DNA of 37,661 nucleotides from Bacillota bacterium (GTDB lineage Bacteria; Bacillota; Clostridia; Christensenellales; Christensenellaceae), in NCBI GenBank assembly GCA_023393165.1, contig JAEWMJ010000030.1:1-37661 (forward strand). Direction: 5' to 3'. The notes below the pieces were generated by a model that worked only from the letters and a program-made list of their open reading frames with translations, was not told where the DNA came from and searched no databases. The position numbers were made by a program, and so were the translations under genes. Below are positions 8,855 to 16,485 of this stretch, piece after piece (the stretch's first letter is position 1; each line of letters begins with the position of its first letter).

Positions 8855-9112
8855 ATGTATGATATGTATGAACTGCATAAAGAATCGAAAACTTTCAAAT
8901 TGGTATTACTTTGTGCACAAATTGCTTTTTGGGTCTTGTTCGCAATAGCGATGTATTTTGACAATATGGCCGTATTCGACAGTACTTATTCCGGCACTGT
9001 GAAGGCCACAGCGGTAAGCCCAAGTATCACGGCAGGTATACCGACATCATCAGATTCAGCCACAACCCCCTTCACATTAGGCCATGCTACGGAAGATAGA
9101 GTTTATGTTTAA
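8855..9112 (+). CDS. Small single-pass membrane protein
   Basis: An 85-residue protein with a charged N-terminus, one hydrophobic segment (LVLLCAQIAFWVLFAIAMYF) and a Ser/Thr-rich outer tail. AAGGAG sits six bases before the ATG at 8855, which decides the start over an in-frame codon further upstream. No family is recognised. It is divergent from the Cys-rich/NAGPA operon and shares its control region, so it may belong to the same response. Confidence 0.55.
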   Translation: MYDMYELHKESKTFKLVLLCAQIAFWVLFAIAMYFDNMAVFDSTYSGTVKATAVSPSITAGIPTSSDSATTPFTLGHATEDRVYV

Positions 9113-9260
9113 TGTTTATATTGACTACTTTATCAAGTTGTCAGATAAAAATTTAAAGATACAGTCTGATATAGATTTGAAGTTTTCAGATACTGGTAAA
9201 TTAAACGTCTATTTCAAATATCTAAACGGTGATACAGTGAGATATCATTCTTACTTATAA
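9105..9260 (+). CDS. Possible 51-residue protein coupled to the preceding gene
   Basis: An open frame starts with ATG eight bases before the end of the preceding small membrane protein and runs 51 codons to a TAA. GGAAG lies nine bases upstream. The product (MFNVYIDYFIKLSDKN at the start) is charged and shows no membrane segment. Translational coupling would explain the overlap, but the region is short and AT-rich, so chance is possible. Confidence 0.3.
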   Translation: MFNVYIDYFIKLSDKNLKIQSDIDLKFSDTGKLNVYFKYLNGDTVRYHSYL

Positions 9261-9299
9261 AATCAGTTTCCTGAATATATATTTATAGTCAGGTGAAAA

Positions 9300-9341
9300 C
9301 TACCCCGCCAAACAGGGTACAATTGGCGGGGTAGTGATTTT
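9300..9341. terminator. Bidirectional terminator between convergent genes
   Basis: CTACCCCGCC and GGCGGGGTAG form a ten-base-pair stem with a 15-base loop. TGATTTT follows on the + strand and AGTTTT on the minus strand. It lies between the + strand small genes and the end of the minus-strand PAP2 gene and can serve both. Confidence 0.85.
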
Positions 9342-9355
9342 AAAAGTTTAATGCC

Positions 9356-9907
9356 TCAGGGTGATTCGGGGTTCCTCCTCTTAATTTTGATTTTTGAAAA
9401 TAACCAGATGGATAAAAAAGCAGATACGATACTAAGCAGAAATCCGCCTATGATATCAGAAGGATAATGCACATATAAATAAAGCCTTGAAAAAGCAATT
9501 AACGAAGCTAAAATCATAGTCGCGATTCCCCAGCTTTTTCTATTTAATAGAATAATGATTGCAGCAGAAAAAGATGAGCCCGTGTGCCCCGAAGGGAAGG
9601 AAAAATCGGTGGGCGGGGATATCAGGAGTGACATAGCGGGGTGGATAGTAAAAGGTCTTGGCCTTGCAATAAAAGGCTTTAAGAATATATCACCAAGAAG
9701 AAAACAAAGAGTAAGTGCAATCAGAATCAAAAAACCTGTTGGTCTGTACTTTTTGGATAGTAAAAAAATAACCGCGATTGCAATCCAGACGAAACCGACA
9801 TTCCCAAGAAGGGAAACGAATGGCATGGTTTTATCCAATAAAGCCGTGTGCATATGCGATTGAATAAAATTAAGTATTACTTCATCTAATTGTTGAATGC
9901 CTGACAT
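9356..9907 (-). CDS. PAP2 family (undecaprenyl pyrophosphate) phosphatase
   Basis: A 183-residue integral membrane phosphatase with all three PAP2 motifs: KPFIARPRP, FPSGHTGSS and SRLYLYVHYPSD. Five or six membrane segments surround them. Small PAP2 proteins of this type (BcrC/PgpB-like) remove a phosphate from undecaprenyl pyrophosphate on the outer face of the membrane, which frees the wall-synthesis lipid carrier and can protect against bacitracin. The neighbouring uppP and dedA genes make that role more likely than a phosphatidylglycerophosphate role. It is divergent from the histidine kinase and carries an upstream 20-base element that is identical at dedA. Confidence 0.9.
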   Translation of the reverse strand: MSGIQQLDEVILNFIQSHMHTALLDKTMPFVSLLGNVGFVWIAIAVIFLLSKKYRPTGFLILIALTLCFLLGDIFLKPFIARPRPFTIHPAMSLLISPPTDFSFPSGHTGSSFSAAIIILLNRKSWGIATMILASLIAFSRLYLYVHYPSDIIGGFLLSIVSAFLSIWLFSKIKIKRRNPESP

Positions 9908-9989
9908 GCAAATCCTTTCTGAGTATTGGTGGAGTATCGCTTTTTGCTTATTCTTTGCAAAATTTATTATTATAAAATACTCTAATATA

Positions 9990-10009
9990 AAAATATAAAC
10001 AATTTCTAA
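9990..10009 (-). promoter_or_regulatory. 20-bp element shared with the dedA promoter
   Basis: Read on the minus strand, toward the PAP2 gene, this is TTAGAAATTGTTTATATTTT. The same 20 bases occur at 12452-12471 upstream of dedA, read toward that gene. TATAAT-like sequences follow in both directions. It is best explained as an operator for the response regulator encoded at 11649-12344, whose gene pair lies between the two copies. Confidence 0.6.
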
Positions 10010-10122
10010 AATTTTTGGGTTTTTTAGCTTTTTTATTTTTGATTTGATAAAATAGATTTGACGAAAGCCATTTTTTCATTTGAATTATGGGTATAATTTT
10101 ACTATAAGAACGGTGAAACAGC

Positions 10123-11652
10123 ATGAAATTCCGAGATTTGCCTATTGATAGAAAAGTATTGTATACAAACTTTATGATGATAGCGATTCCTGTGCTTTTA
10201 GTGGTCGCTACTATGATGGGGATATTAATTGTCATTGTATCCAGGGCCGGATCTTTGACGCCAACTAAAATATTAAATGCGATTAACCAGGATGTATCCA
10301 ATTATCAACTACAGTATATGTTTGATTCGCTTAGCGAAAAAATTGCCAAAAACAATGGACCGTTATCCTCTAACGATGAATTTGTGGACCTTTACACAAG
10401 TTTAGAAACGATGGGTTTTGAAATAGCAGTTACCGGGGATGCTTCTGATGCAACATATATCACGCAAGGTTTGTCTTACGCTCAGATACAGTCGGATGCC
10501 TATAAAATAACCGGGTCTACAGGAAATTTGCCAAAACCGTTGTTTTACCGAGATGCGAATCAGATGGTGTATTATAACAATGTGCAAACAGATACAGGGA
10601 ATAATGCGGATATATTAGTCCTCAACAATAATCTGAATTACAGAAACAATGATTATCTTGTTTTGGACAACATTGAATGGCTTGCAAAGAACGCTTTGAT
10701 TGTTATCGGATGTACGATTATTGTAATTATTATATTAACAGGCGTTTTTCTGGGGAAAAAGTTATCGGAAAGTATTCTGAAACCCATTGGGAAACTACAG
10801 GAAGCGACGGCCCAGATCAGCAACGGCAATTTGAATAAACCTGTTGATTACCATTCTCAAGATGAACTGGGACAGGTTTGCGAGAATTTTGAAGAAATGC
10901 GTCTGCGGTTAAAGGAAGCCGTTATAACCAGAGAAGCATATGAAGACGGACGAAAGCAGCTTATAGCCGGAATGTCTCATGATCTTGCCACACCCCTCAC
11001 AGCAATAAAAGGATACGCAAGGGGTGTGCTGGACGGAATAGCGGATACGCCTGAAAAAAAGGAGCATTACGTTTCAATGCTGTACAACTCGGCATGCAAA
11101 ATGGAGAAACTAGTTAGCAATCTGCTTTTGTTTACCAAGCTGGATATGCGCGAGGAGCCTTTTGATTTGCAACCGATAAATCTCGGGGACTATCTTGTGG
11201 ACTTTTGTGAGGAGGTTCGGCCACGCCTAAAGCAGGAAGATATGGACATTGTTTTTTTTAATCGATGTACCGGTCAATCTATGGTAAAAATAGATGTGAT
11301 GCAATTTGGAAGAGTGTTGTTAAACCTTACAGAGAACAGTATTAAATACAAAAAAAACGGGCAAGATGGAAAAATTGCCATAACACTTTTCCAGAATGAG
11401 GCGGGCCAACTGATGGTATGGTTTGAAGACAACGGAATAGGAATAAACGGGAAAGATTCTGAAAAGGTGTTTAAAAGTTTTTACCGTTGCGAAACCACCG
11501 GAGGATACCCAATTCAGGGTAATGGACTGGGACTGGCAATCAGTAAGCAAATTATTGAATCCATGGGAGGGAGTATCCAGGCGGAAGGCAGCTTTGAGGG
11601 AGGATTTAGGCTTAATATCATTTTTCCAAACTTAAATGGGGAAAGAAAATGA
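10123..11652 (+). CDS. Membrane sensor histidine kinase
   Basis: A 509-residue kinase. The first membrane segment is near residues 20-45 and the second near 190-215 (ALIVIGCTIIVIIILTGVFLG). Between them is an extracytoplasmic sensor of about 140 residues with no domain I recognise. HAMP follows (ILKPIGKLQEATAQISNGN), then HisKA with the phospho-accepting His286 in GMSHDLATPLTAIKGY, then the ATPase domain with N box LLNLTENSIKY, G1 DNGIGI and G2 GNGLGLAI. The overlap of four bases with the response regulator shows that they work as a pair. The position between PAP2 and dedA-uppP suggests that it senses envelope or lipid-carrier stress; the signal is unknown. Confidence 0.93.
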   Translation: MKFRDLPIDRKVLYTNFMMIAIPVLLVVATMMGILIVIVSRAGSLTPTKILNAINQDVSNYQLQYMFDSLSEKIAKNNGPLSSNDEFVDLYTSLETMGFEIAVTGDASDATYITQGLSYAQIQSDAYKITGSTGNLPKPLFYRDANQMVYYNNVQTDTGNNADILVLNNNLNYRNNDYLVLDNIEWLAKNALIVIGCTIIVIIILTGVFLGKKLSESILKPIGKLQEATAQISNGNLNKPVDYHSQDELGQVCENFEEMRLRLKEAVITREAYEDGRKQLIAGMSHDLATPLTAIKGYARGVLDGIADTPEKKEHYVSMLYNSACKMEKLVSNLLLFTKLDMREEPFDLQPINLGDYLVDFCEEVRPRLKQEDMDIVFFNRCTGQSMVKIDVMQFGRVLLNLTENSIKYKKNGQDGKIAITLFQNEAGQLMVWFEDNGIGINGKDSEKVFKSFYRCETTGGYPIQGNGLGLAISKQIIESMGGSIQAEGSFEGGFRLNIIFPNLNGERK

Positions 11653-12344
11653 AAAAAATATTAATTATTGAGGATGATCGCAGCATCGCTGAACTTGAAA
11701 GAGATTATCTAAAAGCAAACGGATTTAAAGTACATAACGAATATACGGGAGAAGCAGGACTGAACGAAGCGCTCAGAGGCAATTATTCGATTATATTGCT
11801 TGATATTATGCTGCCGGAAATGGATGGTTTTGATTTGTGCCGCAGGATTCGTGAAAGCAGGGATGTACCTATATTGCTGGTATCCGCAAAACGTGAATCT
11901 ACAGATAAAATCCTGGGTTTTGGGTTCGGAGCGGATGATTATATAGAAAAACCGTTTAATTTTGCCGAGATGGTTGCGCGAGTAAAATCCCATATTGCTC
12001 GCTATGAGCGGCTTACTTCTTCGAAACAAGACATGTCCAAGCATAAGTGTATAAGTATTAACGGCCTTGAGATTTATATTGATGAACGACGAGTGTTAAA
12101 ACACGGACAGGAAGTATCTTTAAAAAATAAGGAATTTGACCTTCTTAGTTTCTTGGCTCTAAACCCAAATATTGTATTTAGCAAGGAAACAATTTTTGAG
12201 AGGGTTTGGGGATTAGACGCTATTGGAGAGACGACAACGGTAACAGTCCATATCAATAGGCTTCGTGAAAAGATTGAGGAGGATCCGGCAAATCCGCAAT
12301 TTATCGAGACTGCTTGGGGAGCAGGATACCGTTTTAAAATTTAG
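11649..12344 (+). CDS. OmpR-family response regulator
   Basis: A 231-residue regulator. The receiver domain has the acidic pocket EDD at 8-10, phospho-accepting Asp52 in LLDIMLPEMDG, and the conserved Lys in YIEKPFN. The C-terminal winged helix (LKNKEFDLLSFLALNPN, then TVTVHINRLREKIEEDP) is of OmpR/PhoB type. It starts inside the end of the kinase gene. OmpR-type regulators bind tandem repeats with about 11-base spacing, which is what the upstream regions at 8.7, 12.4 and 14.3 kb contain, so these are its likely targets (inference). A terminator follows the gene. Confidence 0.93.
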   Translation: MKKILIIEDDRSIAELERDYLKANGFKVHNEYTGEAGLNEALRGNYSIILLDIMLPEMDGFDLCRRIRESRDVPILLVSAKRESTDKILGFGFGADDYIEKPFNFAEMVARVKSHIARYERLTSSKQDMSKHKCISINGLEIYIDERRVLKHGQEVSLKNKEFDLLSFLALNPNIVFSKETIFERVWGLDAIGETTTVTVHINRLREKIEEDPANPQFIETAWGAGYRFKI

Positions 12345-12371
12345 GAATTTTACCAATAAAAAATGCTTGGA

Positions 12372-12403
12372 AATAGGCTGTGCTAAAAGACAGTCTATTT
12401 TTT
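12372..12403 (+). terminator. Terminator after the first two-component operon
   Basis: AATAGGCTGT and ACAGTCTATT form a ten-base-pair stem with one wobble pair and an eight-base loop, followed by six T. Confidence 0.85.
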
Positions 12404-12451
12404 ATAATTCCCCTTAATTCTTCATAATGTTATAAATAATTTATTTTCATG

Positions 12452-12511
12452 TTAGAAATTGTTTATATTTTAAGCCTATATTAATAGCGATCTCTTGGAT
12501 GAAATTATTCA
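12452..12511 (+). promoter_or_regulatory. Operator and promoter of dedA-uppP
   Basis: TTAGAAATTGTTTATATTTT (12452-12471) is identical to the element upstream of the PAP2 gene. ATTTTAAGC (12467-12475) and ATATTAATA (12478-12486) are eleven bases apart. A TATTCA at 12506-12511 lies about 39 bases after the first repeat, close to the repeat-to-minus-10 distance at the GT2-GtrA operon. Activation by the adjacent response regulator is inferred. Confidence 0.5.
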
Positions 12512-12559
12512 CTGAAAGAACGGAGACTCAAAAATACATGTTTATTGGAAAGGGAAAAA

Positions 12560-13324
12560 ATGAATATTCTTGATTTATTTCTTCATTTGGACATTTATCT
12601 TGGAAACGTAGTATCAACTTTCGGGATATGGACCTATGTAATCCTGTTTTTAATCATATTTATAGAGACCGGAATCGTTGTGATTCCTTTCTTGCCGGGA
12701 GATTCGCTTCTTTTTGTAGTAGGCGCTTTGTTTGCGGCGCAGGCAACGCAAAGCCTTGGGCCGAATTTTATATGGACAGCGATGGTATTAATGACAGCAG
12801 CGGCAATCATAGGAGACACCGTGAACTTCCATATAGGAAAAGCTATAGGTCCGAAAATATTTAAAAAAGAGGATACTCGTGTTCTTAACAAAAAAAATCT
12901 AATCAAAGCTAATGAGTTTTATAAAAAACATGGCGGCAAAGTGATTATAATGGCACGCTTCATTCCTGTAATAAGGGATTTTGCCCCGTTTGTCGCAGGC
13001 ATAGGAGTTATGAACTATAAAAGATTCATACTTTTCAACATCATTGGCGGTGTGGCGTGGGTCACGGCAGGTGTCACGGCAGGATATTTTTTCGGTAACA
13101 TTCCTTTTATCAAGGCCAATTTCTCTTTGGTTATTCTGGCAATTGTGTTCGTATCGTGTATCCCGATGGCGGTTACCTATTTGCAGCAAAGGTCCAGAAA
13201 AAGTGGGCATGAGCAACAAGAAAAAATAAGTGAAACGTTGAATATGGATAAGTTCGAAGAAACTTTTATGAAAGAAAATACGGATGAATGTATGGATAAC
13301 ATAGAGGGAGAAAAGAATATATGA
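12560..13324 (+). CDS. DedA/SNARE-associated family membrane protein
   Basis: A 254-residue polytopic protein. Family motifs are FIETGIVVIPFLPGDSLLF near the N-terminus, the re-entrant segment MTAAAIIGDTVNFHIGKAIG, and FMARFIPVIRDFAPFVAGIG-type residues (here IIMARFIPVIRDFAPF) followed by NIIGGVAWV. Members of this family have been shown to move undecaprenyl phosphate back across the membrane; other members handle phosphatidylethanolamine. Here the coupling to uppP (ATGA overlap) and the shared operator with PAP2 favour the lipid-carrier role. AAAGGGA precedes the ATG at 12560, which I prefer to an in-frame TTG 15 bases upstream. The C-terminal tail is long and acidic (about 45 residues). Confidence 0.88.
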   Translation: MNILDLFLHLDIYLGNVVSTFGIWTYVILFLIIFIETGIVVIPFLPGDSLLFVVGALFAAQATQSLGPNFIWTAMVLMTAAAIIGDTVNFHIGKAIGPKIFKKEDTRVLNKKNLIKANEFYKKHGGKVIIMARFIPVIRDFAPFVAGIGVMNYKRFILFNIIGGVAWVTAGVTAGYFFGNIPFIKANFSLVILAIVFVSCIPMAVTYLQQRSRKSGHEQQEKISETLNMDKFEETFMKENTDECMDNIEGEKNI

Positions 13325-14100
13325 TTATGATCCAAGCAATTATTTACGGTATGGTTCAGGGTATAACCGAGTTTTTGCCGATCTCCAGCACAGCGCATCT
13401 TAACCTGATTCCCTGGATATTTGGATGGCAATCACTTGGCAATGTTTTTGATGTGGCTCTGCATTTTGGTACCGCCGTTGCTGTAATTGTATTTTTCTTT
13501 AAGGATTGGATACGCATTGTTTCCACCGGGTTTACAAAGCCCAAAACAACGGATGGCAAGCTCTTTTGGTTTATCGTGATTGCAACAATACCCGGAGGAA
13601 TAGCAGGCGTACTGCTTGATAAATATATGGGTGATTTCAGTCCATTGCTTACAGGCGTACTGCTTATATTGATGGGTATTGTATTGTATGTGTGTGATAA
13701 AATGGGTAAAAGTAATATTAATCTTGAAAAAATTGGACCGGGCAGAAGTTTAATCGTAGGTGTATTTCAGGTACTTGCTATTATTCCCGGTGTTTCGCGC
13801 TCGGGCATTACGATAGCTGCAGGCAGGGCGAGTGGTATTGACAGGTCAAGCATAGCTAAATTTACATTTTTGATCTCTACTCCAATTATTTTAGGGGACG
13901 CGCTTTTCCATGCAAAAGATTTGCCGGGAGTAGATATCCCGGTTTTTCCTTTTATCGTTGCTATTACAACAGCAGCTATCGTTGGTATGCTTGCTATAAG
14001 ATTCCTTCTTGCTTTTCTAAAAAAACGAAGTTTTTTGGTTTTTGCCGTTTACCGTTTCATATTGGGAGCTATTGTAATAGCATTATTTCTTATAAGATGA
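13321..14100 (+). CDS. uppP: Undecaprenyl-diphosphatase UppP (BacA)
   Basis: A 259-residue membrane enzyme that removes the terminal phosphate of undecaprenyl pyrophosphate. Both signature regions are present: QGITEFLPISSTAHL at the N-terminus and PGVSRSGITIAAGRASG in the middle. Eight hydrophobic segments and the total length match UppP (about 260-275). It starts four bases before the end of dedA (ATGA overlap), so the flippase candidate and the phosphatase are made together. With the PAP2 enzyme nearby, the island encodes two unrelated phosphatases for the same product. Overexpression of either kind is known to raise bacitracin tolerance. Confidence 0.95.
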   Translation: MIMIQAIIYGMVQGITEFLPISSTAHLNLIPWIFGWQSLGNVFDVALHFGTAVAVIVFFFKDWIRIVSTGFTKPKTTDGKLFWFIVIATIPGGIAGVLLDKYMGDFSPLLTGVLLILMGIVLYVCDKMGKSNINLEKIGPGRSLIVGVFQVLAIIPGVSRSGITIAAGRASGIDRSSIAKFTFLISTPIILGDALFHAKDLPGVDIPVFPFIVAITTAAIVGMLAIRFLLAFLKKRSFLVFAVYRFILGAIVIALFLIR

Positions 14101-14137
14101 TAAGACTTCAACATTAAAATTTACTGCTACATACATG

Positions 14138-14174
14138 AAAAGGCGTTATCTTAAGAATGTGATGCCTTTTTTTT
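14138..14174 (+). terminator. Terminator after uppP
   Basis: AAAAGGC (14138-14144) pairs with GCCTTTT (14164-14170) and is followed by further T. The inner part (GTTATC/GTGAT) pairs imperfectly. Confidence 0.75.
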
Positions 14175-14180
14175 ATAAAC

Positions 14181-14279
14181 CCTGTAATTGTAAACGAACA
14201 TAACGGCAGTATCTGGATAGAAAGCGAGCCCGGAAAAGCAACTGTTGTATCTTTGTGCTGTCACAAATATGATTATTAA
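14181..14279 (+). pseudogene. C-terminal relic of a histidine kinase
   Basis: In frame from 14181 the sequence reads PVIVNEHNGSIWIESEPGK and then ATVVSLCCHKYDY before TAA. GSIWIESEPGK is the standard end of the kinase ATPase domain. No start or upstream kinase domain exists: terminator sequence lies directly before it. It does not match the end of the intact kinase at 10.1 kb (GGSIQAEGSFEGGF), so a different kinase once stood here and only its last 33 codons or so remain. Confidence 0.65.
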
Positions 14280-14282
14280 AAT

Positions 14283-14328
14283 ATTTTAATTCAATTTTAA
14301 TTTCGTATTAATAAAAAAGATATAAAAT
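14283..14328 (+). promoter_or_regulatory. Tandem 11-bp repeats and promoter of the GT2-GtrA operon
   Basis: ATTTTAATT occurs at 14283-14291 and 14294-14302, and GTATTAATA at 14305-14313 is a third, weaker copy. All are eleven bases apart. TATAAA (14321-14326) follows as a -10 box with no good -35 box, as expected for an activator-dependent promoter. The first two repeats align with 19 of 25 positions at the dedA operator. Confidence 0.5.
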
Positions 14329-14376
14329 ACACAAAGCAAAGAAAGAGATACAAACGCATCTAAAGAGGTAATATTT

Positions 14377-15441
14377 ATGACGATCTTAATTCCAGCTCTG
14401 GAGCCGGATAGCCGGCTGATAGAACTCATCCGTGAATTGAAACAGAATCCTGATCTTAAAATCGTTATTGTAGATGACGGTAGCGGCCCTAAGTACCATG
14501 AATTGTTTGAGCGAGCAAAACTGCTTGGCTGCACAGTCTTGACCCATGATGAAAACAAGGGCAAAGGACGAGCGCTTAAAACAGGGTTTGCCTATATAGA
14601 ATCTGAAAAAGGAGAAAATGAAGGCGTTGTTACTGCTGATTCGGACGGCCAGCATCTGCCCGCTGATATTCTGCGAATTTGTTCCGCGCTTGGGGGCAAA
14701 CCGAACGAGATTGTTCTTGGCGTACGTAAGTTCATCGGTAAGGTACCATTTAAGAGCAGTTTAGGAAACTGGTTTTCACGGAAGTTGTTTGCGCTTGCAA
14801 ATGGCAAGGAAGTTTGGGATACCCAAACTGGTCTGCGCGGTTTTCCAGTGAGGTTGCTGCCATGGCTTCAGAAAGTAAAGGGTGAGCATTTTGAATATGA
14901 GATGAACATGCTGCTGGAAGCCAAAACAGAAGGCATCGAATTTATGCAGGTAGATATTGAAACGGTCTATATCGCAGGCAATCTTTCAACACATTTCCGA
15001 CCGATACGCGATTCCATCAGCGTAATACTGCCGTTCTTTAAATTCTGCGCATCCGGTCTGATATCGGCGCTAGTGGATTACGTATTGCTTTTTCTGATAA
15101 ACTGGCTTACGAACAATCTGTTTTTTTCCGTGTTGTTGTCCCGCGCCACAAGTTCCGGTATCAATTTTACAATGAACAAGTTCCTGGTTTTCCAAACTGC
15201 CGGGACACACAGAACGAGGGGCGAGTTGATCAAATATTATGCACTTGTCGTCGTATTAATGATGGCCAATTATCTGATTTTAAACTTTTTTTCCGGAACG
15301 CTCCATATTAACCTTTTCTGGAGCAAAGTATTGACCGAATGTATACTGTTCAGCATAAGTTATACCGTTCAACAAACAATCATTTTTAAAACAAAAAAAA
15401 AGCCCGAGATTAAATCTGCCGTCAGGAGGAAGTATTCTTGA
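14377..15441 (+). CDS. Glycosyltransferase family 2 fused to a GtrA-like membrane domain
   Basis: A 354-residue fusion. Residues 1-215 form a GT-A glycosyltransferase of the polyprenyl-phosphate sugar synthase kind: TILIPALEPDSRL at the start, VIVDDGSG, NKGKGRALKTGF, and ADSDGQH with the metal-binding DxD. Residues 225-345 form a four-helix GtrA-like domain (FCASGLISALVDYVLLFLI, then SSGINFTMNKFLVF). The transferase would load a sugar on undecaprenyl phosphate, and the GtrA part may help it cross the membrane. The first residues are short compared with secreted or membrane GT2 enzymes but complete. It heads an operon of four genes and overlaps the next by four bases. Confidence 0.9.
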   Translation: MTILIPALEPDSRLIELIRELKQNPDLKIVIVDDGSGPKYHELFERAKLLGCTVLTHDENKGKGRALKTGFAYIESEKGENEGVVTADSDGQHLPADILRICSALGGKPNEIVLGVRKFIGKVPFKSSLGNWFSRKLFALANGKEVWDTQTGLRGFPVRLLPWLQKVKGEHFEYEMNMLLEAKTEGIEFMQVDIETVYIAGNLSTHFRPIRDSISVILPFFKFCASGLISALVDYVLLFLINWLTNNLFFSVLLSRATSSGINFTMNKFLVFQTAGTHRTRGELIKYYALVVVLMMANYLILNFFSGTLHINLFWSKVLTECILFSISYTVQQTIIFKTKKKPEIKSAVRRKYS

Positions 15442-16475
15442 GCTTAAATCAATACAAACCTAACAGGATACCTTATAGGCCCAAAAAAAAGATAGCATTT
15501 TATATTATTCACGGTGTTACCTGCATGGTTGGATTTGTTCTACTGTTTACAATCATCCTGCTATACCACGGCCCTTTTACTGGTTACCGGGATTATATCA
15601 TAACCCTGAGCATGCAAACAAATCAAAACAAATTTTTTGCCACGGCTTTTTTAAGCAAAAGCGAAATCGATTCGATCCTCGCCCGTACGAATCCGGTTGT
15701 ACAGAGCGCGCAGGAGGACATAAACAGCGTAAAAATTCAACCGGCTGCATCGGCGCAGCCGTCTCCGTCCGCAAATCCGTCTGATACCGTAGCCAATATT
15801 CAGGTTGTTAACATTACGGGTAAAACTTTTGAAGGAAAACTGATGCTTATACCCGATCCCGCCAAGATCACATTGGGGATGGCTCCCAAACTTGGCAAAG
15901 CAGGCGCCCCACTGAGTGAAATCGTTTCGGCGAGCAATGCTTTGGGCGGAGTGAATGCCGGTGGATTCCTGGATGATAATCTTACCGGGACCGGAGCAAA
16001 TCCAGATGGAATTGTCATTCAGGATGGTCAGATTAAGTTCCAGCAAGCAGAAAACAACTCATTTAGCGTAATCGGTTTCAACAAGGATAACGTGCTTGTA
16101 ATATCGAATGGCATGACGCTCGATGAAATTCAAAAGAGTAATCTGCGGTGCGCTATTTCTTTCGGTCCGGCACTTATTTTAAATGGAAAACCTCTGGTAA
16201 CCTCCGGTGGAAGTTCTCTCCAACCCAGAACAGCCATAGGGCAGAGGAAGGATGGAACGGTTCTTCTACTGGTAATAGACGGCAGGCAGAAGGAGACGGC
16301 CGGGGCTAACTATACGGACGCCATGAATGTGCTTTTGCAATATGACGCATACAACGCCGCCAACCTGGACGGCGGATCTTCCACCACCATGAATTATATG
16401 GGGAAGACCATCAACAGCCCGTGTAATATTAACGGAGAACGTTCCGTTGCAACCGCTTTTCTGGTTATGCCCTGA
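15438..16475 (+). CDS. Second phosphodiester glycosidase (NAGPA domain) exoprotein
   Basis: A 345-residue protein with a basic N-terminus, one membrane segment (IIHGVTCMVGFVLLFTIILLY), a Ser/Pro/Ala-rich linker near residues 95-118, and a NAGPA domain. Key stretches are NALGGVNAGGFLDD, CAISFGPALILNGK, PRTAIGQRKDGTVLLLVIDG and NAANLDGGSSTTM. The TTG start at 15438 follows AGGAGGA by eight bases and overlaps the stop of the GT2-GtrA gene (TTGA). This tight coupling suggests that the glycosidase acts on the product of that glycosyltransferase. It is only distantly similar to the NAGPA protein at 7.5 kb, so the two are paralogues of old separation, not a recent duplication. Confidence 0.88.
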   Translation: MSLNQYKPNRIPYRPKKKIAFYIIHGVTCMVGFVLLFTIILLYHGPFTGYRDYIITLSMQTNQNKFFATAFLSKSEIDSILARTNPVVQSAQEDINSVKIQPAASAQPSPSANPSDTVANIQVVNITGKTFEGKLMLIPDPAKITLGMAPKLGKAGAPLSEIVSASNALGGVNAGGFLDDNLTGTGANPDGIVIQDGQIKFQQAENNSFSVIGFNKDNVLVISNGMTLDEIQKSNLRCAISFGPALILNGKPLVTSGGSSLQPRTAIGQRKDGTVLLLVIDGRQKETAGANYTDAMNVLLQYDAYNAANLDGGSSTTMNYMGKTINSPCNINGERSVATAFLVMP

Positions 16476-16485
16476 GGAATTTTAT

